Of a DNA stretch of 64,000 nt, positions 24,242-35,820 are shown piece after piece; position 1 is the first letter of the stretch, and each line of letters begins with the position of its first letter. Source of the stretch: Channallabes apus. Lineage: Eukaryota; Chordata; Actinopteri; Siluriformes; Clariidae. A model generated the notes under the pieces. It searched no databases, was not told the DNA's origin, and was given only the letters and a program-made list of their open reading frames with translations. Made by a program: the position numbers and the translations under genes. The stretch covers positions 14,124,157-14,188,156 of the forward strand of contig CM060113.1 in the NCBI GenBank assembly GCA_030522415.1, in the 5' to 3' direction.

Positions 24242-25055
24242 AAAAAGAAACGTCCCTTTATCAGGACTGTGTATTTCAACAATAATGTTGTAAGAATCCA
24301 AATAACTTTACAGATCTTCATTGTAAAGGGTTTAAACAATGTTTTCCATGCATGTTCAATTACCCATAATCAATTAATTAACATGCACCTGTGGAATGGT
24401 CGTTAAGACCTTAACAGCTTACAGAAAGTAGGCATTTAAGGTCACAGTTCTAAAAACGCAGGACACTAAAGAGACGAGTCTACCGTCTGTGAAAAACACC
24501 CACCCGTCTGTGAAAGATGCCCAGGGTCCCTGCTCATCTGCGTGAACGTGCATTAGGCATGCTGCAGGGAGGCATGAGGACTGCTGATGTGGCTATAGGG
24601 CAATAAATCGCCATGTCCGCACTGTGAGACGCCTAAGACAGCGCTACAGGGAGACAGGAAGGACAGCTGATCATCCTCGCAGTGGAAGACCACGTGTAAC
24701 AACACCTGCACAGGATGGGTACATCCGAATATCACACCTGCGTGACAGGTACAGGATGACCACAACAACTGCCCGAGTCACACCAGGAACACACAATCCC
24801 TCCATCTCACAGCAAGAACTGACAAATCTGGTCCAGTCCATGACGAGGAGATGCACTGCAGTACTTCAAGCAGCTGGTGGCCACCAGATACTGACTGGTA
24901 CTGACTGATTTTGAGCCTCCCTTCATTCAGGGACACATTGTGAAACATTTTTAGTTTATGTCTTATGGTGTTGACTCTTTTAGTATTAGTTACACATTAC
25001 GTTTACTGAAAGTAAAAACAGTTGAAAGTCAGAGGACGTTTCTTTTTTTGCTGAG
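24242..25055 (+). mobile_element. Tc1-like element, internally deleted, left tip missing
   Basis: The right terminus reads inward ctcagcaaaaaaagaaacg and ends at 25055 next to TA. The left side begins at aaaaagaaacgtccc, so the first ~8 bp of the terminus are missing where it abuts the hAT-like element. A shorter relative with both ends lies at 63464-63712. About 814 bp remain, including part of a transposase frame. Confidence 0.8.
24517..24908 (+). pseudogene. Tc1-type transposase with catalytic core deleted
   Basis: An initial frame from 24517 reads MPRVPAHLRERALGML, typical of a Tc1 N-terminus, and meets a stop after ~26 codons. The readable block 24624-24908 then gives RLRQRYRETGR and GRPRVTTPAQD, the hinge between the two DNA-binding subdomains. 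It jumps directly to VQSMTRRCTAVLQAAGGH, the extreme C-terminus of the family. The whole DDE domain between them is missing, so this is a deletion derivative that can at most be mobilised in trans. Confidence 0.8.
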
Positions 25056-25665
25056 TATATATATACAGTATACCTTCTCACTAATCTACTTTGGGTCACA
25101 ATCCTGCTTCAGGAGTGTCCTCCATAAAAGTTGCATCTAATAGTAATAGTGAGATTTGTTTGTCCATATAACATACTTCAAGCAACCCCTAACAACCCCC
25201 CCCTCCCCAACTGAAGACAAATCACAGGTACAAATCTTGCCCTGCTTAAGCTGTTCACTTGTTTCAGCAGGTTTTATGCCAAAAAGCAACAATAGAATTC
25301 AGACAACAGATGGCTAACATGATATAATATGCTGATGATCTATTTATAGTTTAAAAGCTCTTGTTGCTATGGATAGTTAAAAAAAAAAACTTGTTTCTAT
25401 GGTAGATATAGATTTATATACTGCAAGTGTCAGATTTACACTATGGCCTGGAAACATTCACACAGTATCACTGTCAGGTTTCAGAACAATTAACGCATGA
25501 ATTGTTTTAAATAAACATTTATCTTTTCCTTGTGTGAAATTTGCAGCCCTTAAAATGAAATAAACAGTACACCGAAATGGTTTCTTGACTCAATTTCTTG
25601 TCTGGATCAATTAAAACCAAAATGGACCCTTGTCCTCAATATCGATTTTGTTGTTTATTCTACAG
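25056..25665. other. Non-coding stretch; would be intron if the exon call at 25666 is right
   Basis: Contains poly(C) near 25195 and poly(A) near 25380. The last ~25 bases (25640-25665) are T-rich and end in a canonical AG. Confidence 0.4.
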
Positions 25666-25759
25666 AAAAACATTATTGATTCCAGAGAAGACATATGAAC
25701 TCATCAAGGAAAAGGAGAAGGAAAATGAAAAGAAGAATGTGTTCAATAGATTTGATTAA
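25666..25759 (+). CDS. Candidate terminal coding exon of an unidentified host gene
   Basis: A pyrimidine-rich tract (gattttgttgtttattctacag, ending 25665) forms a strong-looking 3' splice site. From 25667 a single frame reads KTLLIPEKTYELIKEKEKEN then EKKNVFNRFD and stops at TAA 25757-25759, with one base (25666) left over from a split codon. The composition (helical, Lys/Glu-rich, ending in a short hydrophobic-basic tail) looks like a natural protein C-terminus rather than random AT-rich translation. AATAAA signals follow at 25976-25986. I do not recognise the protein. No upstream exons were identified in the window, which would fit a gene with long introns. A processed remnant or chance frame remains possible, since the exon is only 94 bp. 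Confidence 0.42.
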
Positions 25760-25975
25760 TTGCCATTGGACATGTAGCTTCTATTAAAGGGATTTATTAA
25801 GGAAAGATGGCAATGGCCTTAGTCTAGACACCTTTCCAGTTTATTCTAATCACACCATTTACGCTGCTCTCAAACACAATACTGCTTGTGCTGATGGGCA
25901 GAATCGACCAGAAATACATTCAACACATGTGACAGAATTGTGATCTATTTTTAATTGGATTTGTGTTAAAAAAAA

Positions 25976-25986
25976 AATAAAATAAA
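25976..25986 (+). terminator. Possible polyadenylation signals (AATAAA x2)
   Basis: Two overlapping AATAAA hexamers about 220 bp after the candidate stop codon at 25759. In AT-rich DNA such hexamers are frequent, so this is supporting evidence only if the exon is real. A further AATAAA lies near 26074. Confidence 0.3.
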
Positions 25987-26054
25987 AAAAGAGTCAAATA
26001 TGTTATAATGCTACACAGTATGGAGTTATATGGGCCCAACCTGCAATGATATTG

Positions 26055-26286
26055 TATCTAAATACATATTATTCAATAAAGTTGGCCCCCTTTTGCAGTT
26101 ACTGTAAAATTCCATTCTTCTTGGAAGACTGTTTGCAAGATTTTAAAGAGTTTCTGCGGGAATACTTTCCCATTCGTTCTGTTGAGTACTTCTGAGGTCA
26201 GGCTCTGTGTTCCGTGTTCTTCCACACAGAACTCATCAAACCATGGCTTTATATTACTTGTTTTGTGCGCTGGGGCACAGACATGA
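26055..26286 (-). mobile_element. Decayed DNA-transposon remnant (Tc1-like)
   Basis: Stretches such as 'gttggccccc.tttgcag', 'cttcttggaagactgtttgc' and 'tctgaggtcaggctctg' follow the order seen in a common teleost Tc1-like family read on the minus strand. Large internal gaps; no readable coding. Confidence 0.45.
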
Positions 26287-26305
26287 TGTTTTATATATAT
26301 ATATA

Positions 26306-26468
26306 AAACATCATTAGTCCTTGAGGGCCAGTTTCCAACATAGTTTGGTGATTTTTCTGCTGAAACCCAGCTGCTTCAAATAATCTCTTACTTACTAGGT
26401 TCAGTGGGTTTGTTTAGGTGTTGGTGAATTGCAAACTTACAAACTGACCCTCCAGGAGTTAAAAATCC
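26306..26468. mobile_element. Decayed hAT-type MITE remnant
   Basis: Inverted edges survive as 'ccttgagggccagtttcc' (left) and 'aaactgaccctccaggag' (right) around a short AT-rich interior. This is the pattern of teleost hAT MITEs with palindromic ends. No clear target duplication. Confidence 0.4.
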
Positions 26469-26571
26469 TGGATGTAGAAGAAAATACTTAACTTTAATTG
26501 AAAACACAGGAGCAAATAGATGAATTACATAGAGTAAAAGCATAACATTCACTTTCACTCAATCTCAGGGA

Positions 26572-27731
26572 ATTGACAATGGGGAAAAAAATTAATAAAT
26601 ACTTCACACTCGATCAAATTCCTGTACACTCCTTTCATGACTTTTCCTAGATCTGTGAGCTTAATCACCCTGCATGCTTAAATTTTCAAAATTGCACCAG
26701 TAAAAGCCAGTATGAAGCTATTTTGCTCTTATTTACGTGAAATTCCTCACAGCTGCGCGGCGGCATGACGTTTCCTGCCTTTTCCAACCTGCCATTCTCA
26801 TTTCTCTCAGCAGATGGCGCAAGGGATCGTGCATACTATCTATTCATAATTCAGTGTGTACTGTACTGTATATGTAACTATCTCAGGTTTCATTCTATAT
26901 ATGCAGTTTATGCACGATATGCTTCCCTGAAATATCGACAATTCGCCATTCATTCCCGCATTTATAATCAGCGATATTTTATAAGGAGATTTAGGGATTT
27001 AGCTCTACTTAATTTTAAAACGTTTTAAGTAAATTTAATTGTTTGTTCATTCTATTTGAAGCTTCTGAAGTTCTTGGATTTTTTTTTTTGTGTGACAGTG
27101 ATTTTGATCAGCCTTTTGATCAACGGCACTCACTTTCACTTTGTAAAAGGCAGTGTTTATTATACTAAGTATACTACTTACTGCTCAAACAACTACATAT
27201 GAAATTCGCGCACATACACCTATGAGCTATACACACCCACCTCTTCGTGGAACACACAACTGCACAGAGTAGCGAACTGTAGCACTGTAGGGAACTTGTG
27301 AACAACAGATCTTCACTTTAGCGGAAAAGGGAAAATTATCAGTCATTACATATCGCTGGAGCGTGAAAAAAAAATTTTACTTGAAAATTTATTTATATGT
27401 TTATTGAAGTTCAGAAGCTTCAAATAGAATGAACGGACTAATTAATTTTCTCAAAACGTTATAAAATTAAGTAGAGACTTAGTGACTCCCCTTAGAGACT
27501 TTGTAGTAGGTTCTCAGTTGAATATAAAAAAAATACTGTTGAACAACGCGGGAATGAACGGCGCATTGCCCAAGTGCAAGTTGATCTTGGAGCTAAACTA
27601 TTTGCTTTGGGTGAAAGCCCCATCTAGCGATCATTGTGTGTCAGCAACAGCCTCCCATTCAAAACAATAGGCGGTCAAAATGACCGTGAACCACGTTATA
27701 AGTAGGTCACACTGGCGCGGCGCTTCTAGTG
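26572..27731. mobile_element. piggyBac-like TTAA element, copy B
   Basis: The right terminus ends cgcttctagtg at 27731 followed by TTAA (27732-27735). The palindromic motif cggtca-aaa-tgaccg is at 27672-27686. The interior matches copies A and C. The first ~35 bp of the left end are replaced or decayed. Two long arms (about 26982-27076 and 27404-27490) are inverted repeats of one another, sharing 'attctatttgaagcttctga' and its complement, so single strands could fold into a large hairpin. No transposase. A double TACTGTACTGTA scar is at 26859-26870. Confidence 0.65.
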
Positions 27732-27739
27732 TTAATTTG

Positions 27740-28312
27740 GAAATTCAAGTTAGCCTAATCTGCATGTATTTGAACCAGGTGTGGAAACCAGAGTATAGTT
27801 AAACCTTGGATTGCAAGTATAATATGTTCCAAAACATACTTGTAATCCAAGACACTCACATATCAAAAGAAATTTCCCCAAAAGAAAAAACGGAAACAGA
27901 TGATTAATTCCACAACCCAAAAATATTCGTATAAAAGCATGGTCACAATGCTTTAGTACACAGTACACATGCGCACTGAGACCGAGCACGGGAAACAATT
28001 ACTCACAATACTGAAGCGGGAGAGAGCAAAGAAGCATTGACTCAGTTGTGAGGACATGCCACACAACATACAGAGTGTATATGTACTCCTTGTATTTAAA
28101 GACTTGCTCGTTTATCATGTAAAAAAATTATTTAAAAAAATTGCAAAACACTCACAGACCAAGTTACTCGCAATTCAAGTTTTTACTTGATAGTTTTATA
28201 GTACCTCAAGGAAAACCACTAAGCACAGGGGGAACATGCAATCTCCGCAGGCAGACTGAGGTGGAACTTGAACCCTCAACTCTAGATGCACAAGGCCACA
28301 TTACAAATTTAC
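27740..28312 (-). repeat. tRNA-derived SINE split by a MITE (minus)
   Basis: Left part 27740-27795 and right part 28202-28312 together give one SINE in the order seen at 4268-4565. The break falls inside the 'ggagtacc' motif, where a TA-flanked element is inserted. Confidence 0.7.
27796..28201. mobile_element. mariner/Tc1-like MITE inserted in the SINE
   Basis: About 406 bp between TA dinucleotides (27794-27795, 28202-28203). The left end reads agttaaaccttggattgc; near the right end is 'ttactcgcaattcaag', an imperfect inverse of the following left sequence 'ggattgcaagta'. No coding. Removal restores the SINE reading across the junction. Confidence 0.65.
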
Positions 28313-28389
28313 ATTTCTTTTTCGCAGAGGGATTTTTTGCTACTACTTAATCAGGGAGGGCCGAAAACAATCACATGTTTCCTCCAAAC

Positions 28390-28663
28390 TATGTGACGCC
28401 AGCCGACTGCATCTTTTTGAACTGCTTGCTCATGCACTATTTAGGGGCGGCATTATGCACTCGGAGGACAGCGCTATCCACTCATTCCGCAAGCATGAGC
28501 TCACAGATGCCCATGACTAGCTGTAGAGCCATGATTGATGTGAGATCGCTAATTGCCTCCCATTCCACCCCAGGTCCTCGGGAGAGACTACATCATCACC
28601 CCAGAATCACCCTTGTGATCTCCGAATGATAGGGCAAGCACTTTACAACTGTGCCACTTGGGA
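28390..28663 (-). repeat. Probable tRNA-derived SINE or related repeat (minus)
   Basis: Read from the minus strand it starts 'gtctcccaagtggcacagtt', a tRNA-like head, and contains 'gagatcacaagggtgattct' at the place of a degraded B box. The body contains 'gcggaatgagtggatagcgc'. I believe it is a dispersed fish repeat, but family identity is not certain. Confidence 0.45.
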
Positions 28664-29943
28664 GACAATTCTTTTTTTTTTTTTACAATTAGCTTTTGAA
28701 CCACATTGTAACATTAGCTATCATTCTTAAAACATAAATGTAGTTAGATGTTAGGATTTTTTTCAGTAGCTTTATAAAGCTAGTCTTTTATTGTCCATGT
28801 AATCTGATTATTGCTTTCAGTACATGACTCAATCTCTGAAATCACATCCTCACACTCACATGCAACACAATATGGAATGACCATAGAATTCAAAGTTAAA
28901 TGTCAATTAAATGTTACCTCAAGCAGAACAAGTGTTGATAAACTGGCAGCACTTAGCTCAAATGATGTGCACAATTTAATGGACATGTTGGTGGTCAGGG
29001 AAATGTCAACAACGTTGTCAATTTTTGAAACTTCAAGCATGTTAACGGTAACATGAAAGAGCAATGGTGTTTGTGCGATATGCCATGTGAAGAAGGTAAC
29101 TGAGCAGATGCTGATCATAGCAAGGCACAAACTGGTTTTAGCTTATGGTGATTTTTCACAGGTAGCAGCTAAACTCTGGACTTTAATTATAGTCCTAAAT
29201 ATTACCCTAAATATTTTATTAAAATATTTTATTAAATTTTTTATCCTAAATATACCTAGAATATTAGCATGAACTCTGAAAGCTAATTTAACTAATAATA
29301 TATATGGATTACCCAATGCACAATACACAAAAACATCCATTGATTTAGCTGATTTAGCTTGATTTAGGAGGGCAATATTAACAGAATTCCAGTACTATAA
29401 TGTGTAGGCATTATACTGTATTTGGTTATATTTGAAATCCAAAACGGGAAATATCACAGGTAAATTCATACTTGTTATCCACAAAAAGAAGGCTGTAGTA
29501 AAAAAAAAAAAAAAAAAAAAAGGAAGGCATCTGAAACAGCTTGGACCTGACAGAACCCTGGAGCCCACAGCATGAAATTGTAGTATCACATAATACAAAT
29601 TCACTGACAATAGTATCATCAAGAATGTATACTGTATATTGAGTCTAACAAGACACAGTGAGACTAATAAAGAGATACAGATGATCAGGGGACACAGACA
29701 GGGGGCATGGACGAGCCAGAGCTGGAGCTGAAGTTAGAAAACAAGAAACTAAACAGAACAACTGCAAAGGTTTAATTTTAACACTGAGGGACATACACTG
29801 CTGAGGCCTACAGTACTACTACATGTCTAAACATTCAGTCCCAAATGTCACCATTTCAACTTTTTCAGAATAGTTTGCCAGTAGGGTACAAATATATTTG
29901 AAGTGCCACCTCCAATTGGACATTTAATCTTGAACTAATCATG

Positions 29944-29945
<2 letters not shown>
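28664..29945. other. Non-coding, no gene recognised
   Basis: Poly(T) near 28671-28684 and poly(A) near 29499-29521; otherwise unremarkable AT-rich DNA. Confidence 0.4.
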
Positions 29946-29987
<42 letters not shown>

Positions 29988-29988
29988 G
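29946..29988. repeat. (TTA)n microsatellite
   Basis: About 14 ATT units, directly followed by a dispersed repeat whose other copy (35680) is also preceded by a TTA tract. Confidence 0.9.
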
Positions 29989-30028
29989 TTTTAATGTTTC
30001 TTGTAATTGAAAATGTTTTGCATCAAAA

Positions 30029-30319
30029 TTCAACACTTCTTAACTTGTTCTAATTTGTTTCTAGTATGACTTACTGCAATAACGCAATCAAAGCATAAAG
30101 GTTTAAAATTTATAAACCTTTTTTTGCATAAAAAAATAATGCTAAATAGCTCTTTAATATAGGCACCAGCAAAAATCTCAGGTTATCAACTATGAATAAA
30201 CAGTGGATGTTGGATTTATAGTATTTTGCCACATTCCACAAAATTCACACTGATATGAAAAAAAAGACTATATAATATTTGGCATTTGTGCCCCTGTGAC
30301 TCAAAGAACCACTTAAAAA
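30029..30319. repeat. Unclassified dispersed repeat, copy 1
   Basis: Two blocks (30029-30110 and 30246-30319) recur almost unchanged at 35680-35760 and 35815-35887. Here the blocks are separated by ~135 bp of unique sequence, in copy 2 by a (CA)n array. Family not recognised. Confidence 0.75.
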
Positions 30320-30479
30320 ACATGGCTAGAGACTGGGAAATTAACATTAAACATTAGAGAAAACTCACTGTTAGAATTATTTGATATATAAAGGAGTTAT
30401 TTCTACTCTCTTGCTCTCTTCCTCATAGATCTGATATTAACGTGTTAAATCTTTCCTGCTGCTATCTTCCTATCTCCTC

Positions 30480-30870
30480 TTGCATCTGTTCTTAAAGGTG
30501 AGAATGCTTTCATGCTCACCTTCCCATACTATCTTCATGTCTCTTTCTCCCTCTCCCTCGCACTCTCTCTCTCTCTCTCTCTCACTCGCTATCTCCCTCT
30601 GTTGCCTTCCCCCTCTCCCCCTAAATTGAGCCAACATCTTGTGATCCGTATCTGGACTGACACCTCTCTATCTTCCTCTCCTTTGATTCTTCAGGATCTC
30701 ACCAGGACATTTACAATGGTTCATGTTCTTTGTAGTAACATGGCACAGGTGTTTGGTCAAACATATATAAACCCCATCTTTTGCTGTTAATAAACAGAGA
30801 CCTTTCTGACAGACAACGTGTGTGTGTGTTTGACTGAAACTCTCCTGGCGCCAGAAAAACTTACCGAAGC
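30480..30870 (+). other. LTR-like promoter/poly(A) configuration (tentative)
   Basis: In order on the plus strand: a CT-rich tract (about 30543-30608), TATATAAA near 30764-30771, AATAAA near 30789, a short GT-rich stretch, and tggcgccag at 30846-30854, resembling a tRNA-Lys-type primer-binding motif. This is the order expected at a retroelement LTR/leader junction. No second LTR or gag/pol was found. It may equally be chance in unique DNA. Confidence 0.25.
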
Positions 30871-32233
30871 ACAGCGGACAGACCGAGCAACTCGCCTCTT
30901 CTACTGTACTACAAAACTTTAGAAAAACTTTACACTCACTATGAGCCAAGTTGAAATCTAACCAAAACCTTGGAGCATGAATGCAGTACAAATCAAGACC
31001 GTTACAAGAATCTGATGTGACAGAAACAAAACAAGAATATGTCAAAACAAAAAAACATGTGATCAGTGAACTGTAACCTGTAGTGCATGATGAGAGCGGT
31101 AGTTAGGAACAGAATCTAAGTAAAAAGGCATACAACAGAAAATGAACTCATGACACCCTTATTCATTTACATTCAAACGCAGTGGAGATGGGCAAGCAGT
31201 TTGCTTTAAAAATGGACTTTTCCACCTCCTTCAAACAGCCTCACAGACTTAGAAAATGAATCTAATATTTTGTTACAGCACATGGGGCCAACTGTGGGTA
31301 ATTTGCTGCTTGTCTTTCATGTGCAAGAATAAAAAAAGCACTAACAATGGTTTATTTAAACCTGAGACCGTTAGGCATTAAGCATAATTGGTTGTGACAA
31401 TTCCTTCTTCTCCAAACATGGAGGACATATTAATCAGACAGGACGTAGAGGACATATCACCCATATACGCGATCCCAACCTCCCCCACTCCATCTTGTTC
31501 CTTTGAAACTGATTTGAAACTGAAGCATACTGACATGTTTTCAATCTTGTGACTTGCCTTTTATATTTGACACCTTTCTAGAACCTTTTAAAAATAAGTG
31601 CACACATTTAATAGCTGAGCTGCCATCACCCCCCTCTCAGGGTTGTATTCAGCCAGCTGTCCAGTTTCCAGCTAAAATAAACCTTTTTGTCTTTTTGTCT
31701 AAGATTGGATATGACAGAAGCATCTTCCATGCAGAGCAGTGCCACTTTTCTTTAAAATGGCCACAAAGGAGAGCAGGTAACCATGCTGTTTAATTGCTGT
31801 AAAATGGCCTCACGGTGAGGATCCTGTGCACTCTTTTACCTTTCACTCCCGCACTTTTCAGGGTTAGTGAGTGTATGGCTGCCGTCGATAAATCACCCTT
31901 CATTGCTCACCTCAATAGCACTCTGGTGGCCACACGCATCTGGGAAAGATGCCAAATGCAGTCCATTCATCCGTTTGACAGGAAACACATCAATATGCCA
32001 CCATGCTGCCTGGCAGCATACAATCAGCAGCTATAACTGAAATACATGAGGGTTTTTTTGTGTTTTATGCAAAAAAAAAATTTTTTTTTTAATCAGAAAA
32101 TGGTTTACAAAGTAGCACAATTTTCATTTTTAAGCACTTGTATAAGTGTTTAAAACACCTAGCATATCCTGTACATTTGTGTTTTTCCCATGTGGAATGT
32201 GGGAAAAATCTGAAGTTTGATAAGATGTCTTTT
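30871..32233. other. Non-coding; possibly conserved non-coding sequence
   Basis: No exon supported. The stretch 31560-32040 is unique, balanced in composition and free of recognisable repeats, the kind of sequence where conserved enhancers are found. That cannot be tested here. Confidence 0.35.
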
Positions 32234-33203
32234 TGTCACGTTCTGTTATGTTGTTGGACTGTGGGCTTGGTGTGGAGGCATAGACGCAGAGGGGATGCAG
32301 TGAAACAAAAGAATTTTTTAATAATAATAATAAAATCCAAACATGAACAAAACATAAACTAAGGAAGTTGGCTAAAAACACGGAGCATGCCATCACCAGA
32401 ACTCAAACACTTAGACATCAGACTAGGGGTTGCACAACTAATATACAATACAGACATGGGGATCCAAACTGGATGAGACAAGACATACTGTACTAAACAG
32501 CCTAGAGGACTAAACACAAGGGACTATACATGCAAGGGATAAACAAACAAGACAGGCTTGGCTAGGTCTACTGGCTGTGCTGCACATTAGCTGCTAAGCT
32601 AGCTCATAGCTAATCAGACTAATGGCTACACAGGCCAGTAGCCTGAGACCCAAGGGAATGAACAGACAAGGTACACAGCAGACTAGGTATGAAACAGACT
32701 AAGAACTCTAAAGGTTAGTGGCTAAAGATGTTAGTACCTAAACAGACTAAGAGCTAAGCAGTCAAGGAGACTAGACAGACTAAGATCTAAACATGTTAGT
32801 ATCACCCTCATTAGTATTTAAACAGACTACTAGCTAAACATGCAATGGGGGTTACTTACACAAAAGGGTAAACACAAAAGGCTAATTCTCCTAGAGGCTA
32901 ATCCTGCTAGGAGACACAGAGACAAAGAGACATAAACTAAATCAAAGCAAATACAAACTTAACTTAAAGAGCTCCAGAAACTAAATGCCAACTATAATCA
33001 AACTAAAACCAGAAGAAAACAAAACCCACATAACAGACATTAATGCTCAACCCAGTTTCGCAGAACAAACAGGTATTTATAACAGTGCTAATGAGCCTCC
33101 TCAGTTCAGGTGAGCATCCACGTCACCTGACTGAGGAGCCTTCTGGGAAACTGAGTCTAGGAACCAAACTAAAAACACTGCCCTCTAGTGGGCAACCCTC
33201 ACA
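32234..33203 (-). mobile_element. Solo LTR (970 bp) with CTTTT target duplication
   Basis: Starts TGTCACG and ends CTCACA, i.e. TG...CA, with perfect 5-bp duplications CTTTT at 32229-32233 and 33204-33208. The minus strand is the sense strand: TATAAATA lies near 33070-33077, followed by AGCATT at the expected transcript start. The 3' portion (33030-33203) is clearly related to the 357-bp LTRs at 48424 and 50816, and to the interrupted LTR 46969-52172. The middle 600 bp is a low-complexity run of degenerate 'actaaacagactaag' units. No internal coding region is present, so recombination between two LTRs is the simplest origin. Confidence 0.85.
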
Positions 33204-33542
33204 CTTTTTTTTTTACAGACAATGGCCCTTTAATTGTCAATAGAAATGATTGTAGATTGGATCGCACGAAATAACATACAAAGGAAACCTAAAGTGAGTC
33301 ATAAAATTCTCATACGTCTTCGAAACATTGACTTAAGTGCAATTGATCCAAGGTCCCATCTACCAATCCCTTACGCGCATGTCATATGCACTGAACACAT
33401 CCAATTTTACCCTCATGTATATTAAATTAACATGAAACATGCCCTGGAGCATATGCTGCAATAATAAGTCAATACAAGAAAAGCATTCAGCAGAGTACAG
33501 TAATGTGAGGAAAGAAAGCAAAGTCCAAAATGGAGAAGGCAC

Positions 33543-33585
<43 letters not shown>

Positions 33586-35679
33586 TTTTATATATTTTAT
33601 TTATAATAATATTTTATATTATTATTTAAAATACCCACACACATTGAGTTAAAGCCTAATTTGTTTGAGGTAGCTGCAATGACACAAATTTGTGCTCTGC
33701 TTTTAAAATAAAGCTGTTTAAGACAATAATCAGGTAGAAAACTGATTGTCTGATCTGACCTGCAAGTAGTTACGTGCACTCTATTTAAAGCTATGTTCTA
33801 ATAGTTTAGAACTTGAATAGGTCAGATTTAATTGAAGCTTAATTTGTGAATACAGATGAGCCAACTTTCCATCACGAACAAATAAACAAGTCCATATTTC
33901 ATGTAGGCAGTTCTTTCAGTAAATAACTGAAAGAAATTAATCAAACACTGAAAATCAGGCTCCCAAAATCAATAAGACCACATCCTGGTTTGTACCTGAT
34001 GGTGCCTCTTATATATCTTGTAAATGTAACTGTGGCACACTGTTTTATTTTATATAAGCTTGTGTAATTGTTATTATCAAAGTATTTGTTTTACTCATAC
34101 TTTTCTTCCTACTTTCTATACTTATGGATGAGGTTGATTAAACATACCGATATTTATTATCACTTATCAGTTACCATACGTAGTAGTGGTAGAAAATCTC
34201 ACTGATATCTATACAGTTAATGGTTTGCCCTTTAATCCCATAGATCAAATTAATTCACCTTAATGTTATTACATTTATGAATAACTTTAATAAACATATT
34301 ATTACCATCATCCTCATTATTATTTAGAAATTTTATTTTAACTTCAATGTATCAGAAATGAGGTGACTGAGTACTTTGCGATGCCAATAGATGGACTAAA
34401 TATTATGTGCATGGTGTGAAAATGACATAAAATCCTGGATGTATATGTCCTGTGTTTCCAGGATAGACTCCTGATCCATTATGACCCAGACAAGGATAAA
34501 GTTATTAGTGAAATTGAAATGAAAGCATTTTGCGTAACTTTATTTTTTCCCTTTAGGGAAAGGTTGAGCTCTTGTGAGTTTACTCATGAGTGTAGATATT
34601 TATGGTAAACTGCTAAAAATTTCTTAGTTCAGTTGTGCAAGCCTATTGCCTGTTGTGATGCTGGTATCTGATCCACACAGACTACTGCTGTGGTAAATAA
34701 AGCAAGAGTGACCCCATGCCCAGCATGCATATTATGGCTGTTACAGTGGTGCAGTGTGAAAGTGCTGCAATGAAAAGAAGCCTACTAACGTCAGTTACAG
34801 TACTAGTTTGACCTGAGTGTTGTTAATTTCCCTCTTCTCCCCTATGCTGTCTTCATCTCAGTCATACCAAAAAAATATTTGTATGGAGTCAATATTTTTT
34901 TCATGATTTTCATCAGGCTGCATGTCAATTATGAAGAGATTGTCTTTCAGAGCTTCCGGCTCTGTCCTAGTTAACTAATCTAAAAACAATCTGGTGATTA
35001 TATAGAATACTAATGTTTAGTTGTAGATTTGTAGAAGTGCTGGATTTAGTATTTAGTGCACAGAAGCCTTCAAATCACATTTTTTTTCAATCTCTCTCTC
35101 TCTGTGTCTCTCTTAACCATACACAGGATAATGTCAAACAGCTTGCAATCCAGAGTGTCGAATACATAAAGTATCCTGGCCAGTACAGTAAATCATGCAG
35201 AAAATAATTTTGTTTAAAAAGTGAAAAAAGGGAAAGCTTCTTATAATTTTTAAATGTCAGGGTCTGGAAATATTTAACGCTAACTGTTAAATTATATAAA
35301 ACATTGTCTTGTTCTGTTGTTCTGTAATGTGATGTATTACAATGTATGTAATACTTTGTAATATGAAATTTAAATGTGATGTTTCCCAACGTGATTAACT
35401 ACTAGAAAACAACAAATGTCATATTTGAATAAAAAAAATTTATTTAGATTTTTTTTTACATACATAGTCATACACAGTATGATTGCAGTGAAATGTTTGT
35501 ATGACCGCCCATGCCAAAATTGAGTACCAAATGTACTGTGTATGAGGTCAGATGATTCTCAAAAGCATATGCACAAAGATAACTACTAAACTAGTACTGA
35601 AGTTAAGTTGACATTAGTAGAAGAGGAGGCTGATGATTTGGGCTAAAGTTTTCTTTTTAATTATTATTATTGCTTTTGG
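33204..35679. other. Non-coding, with (AAT)n and a SINE tail fragment
   Basis: (AAT)n at 33543-33583. At 34440-34530 a plus-strand SINE tail fragment is recognisable ('ccaggatagactcctgatcc'). No gene supported. Confidence 0.4.
33543..33583. repeat. (AAT)n microsatellite
   Basis: About 13 trinucleotide units, followed by imperfect AT-rich copies. Confidence 0.9.
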
Positions 35680-35761
35680 TTCAACACTTCTTAACTTGTT
35701 CTAATTTGTTTCTAGTATGACTTACTGCAAAACGAAATCAAAGCATAAAGGTTTTAAATTG

Positions 35762-35820
<59 letters not shown>

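Noticed and set aside
30668..31045. 125-codon minus-strand ORF, Cys-rich
   Set aside because: No family pattern; the Cys residues are scattered without zinc-finger spacing, and it overlaps a TATA/AATAAA arrangement on the other strand. Treated as a chance ORF.
32234..33203. Satellite or gene based on the repeated 'acagactaagaactaaaca' units
   Set aside because: The same low-complexity body occurs in the LTR at 46969, and TG...CA ends with CTTTT duplications show it is an LTR interior.
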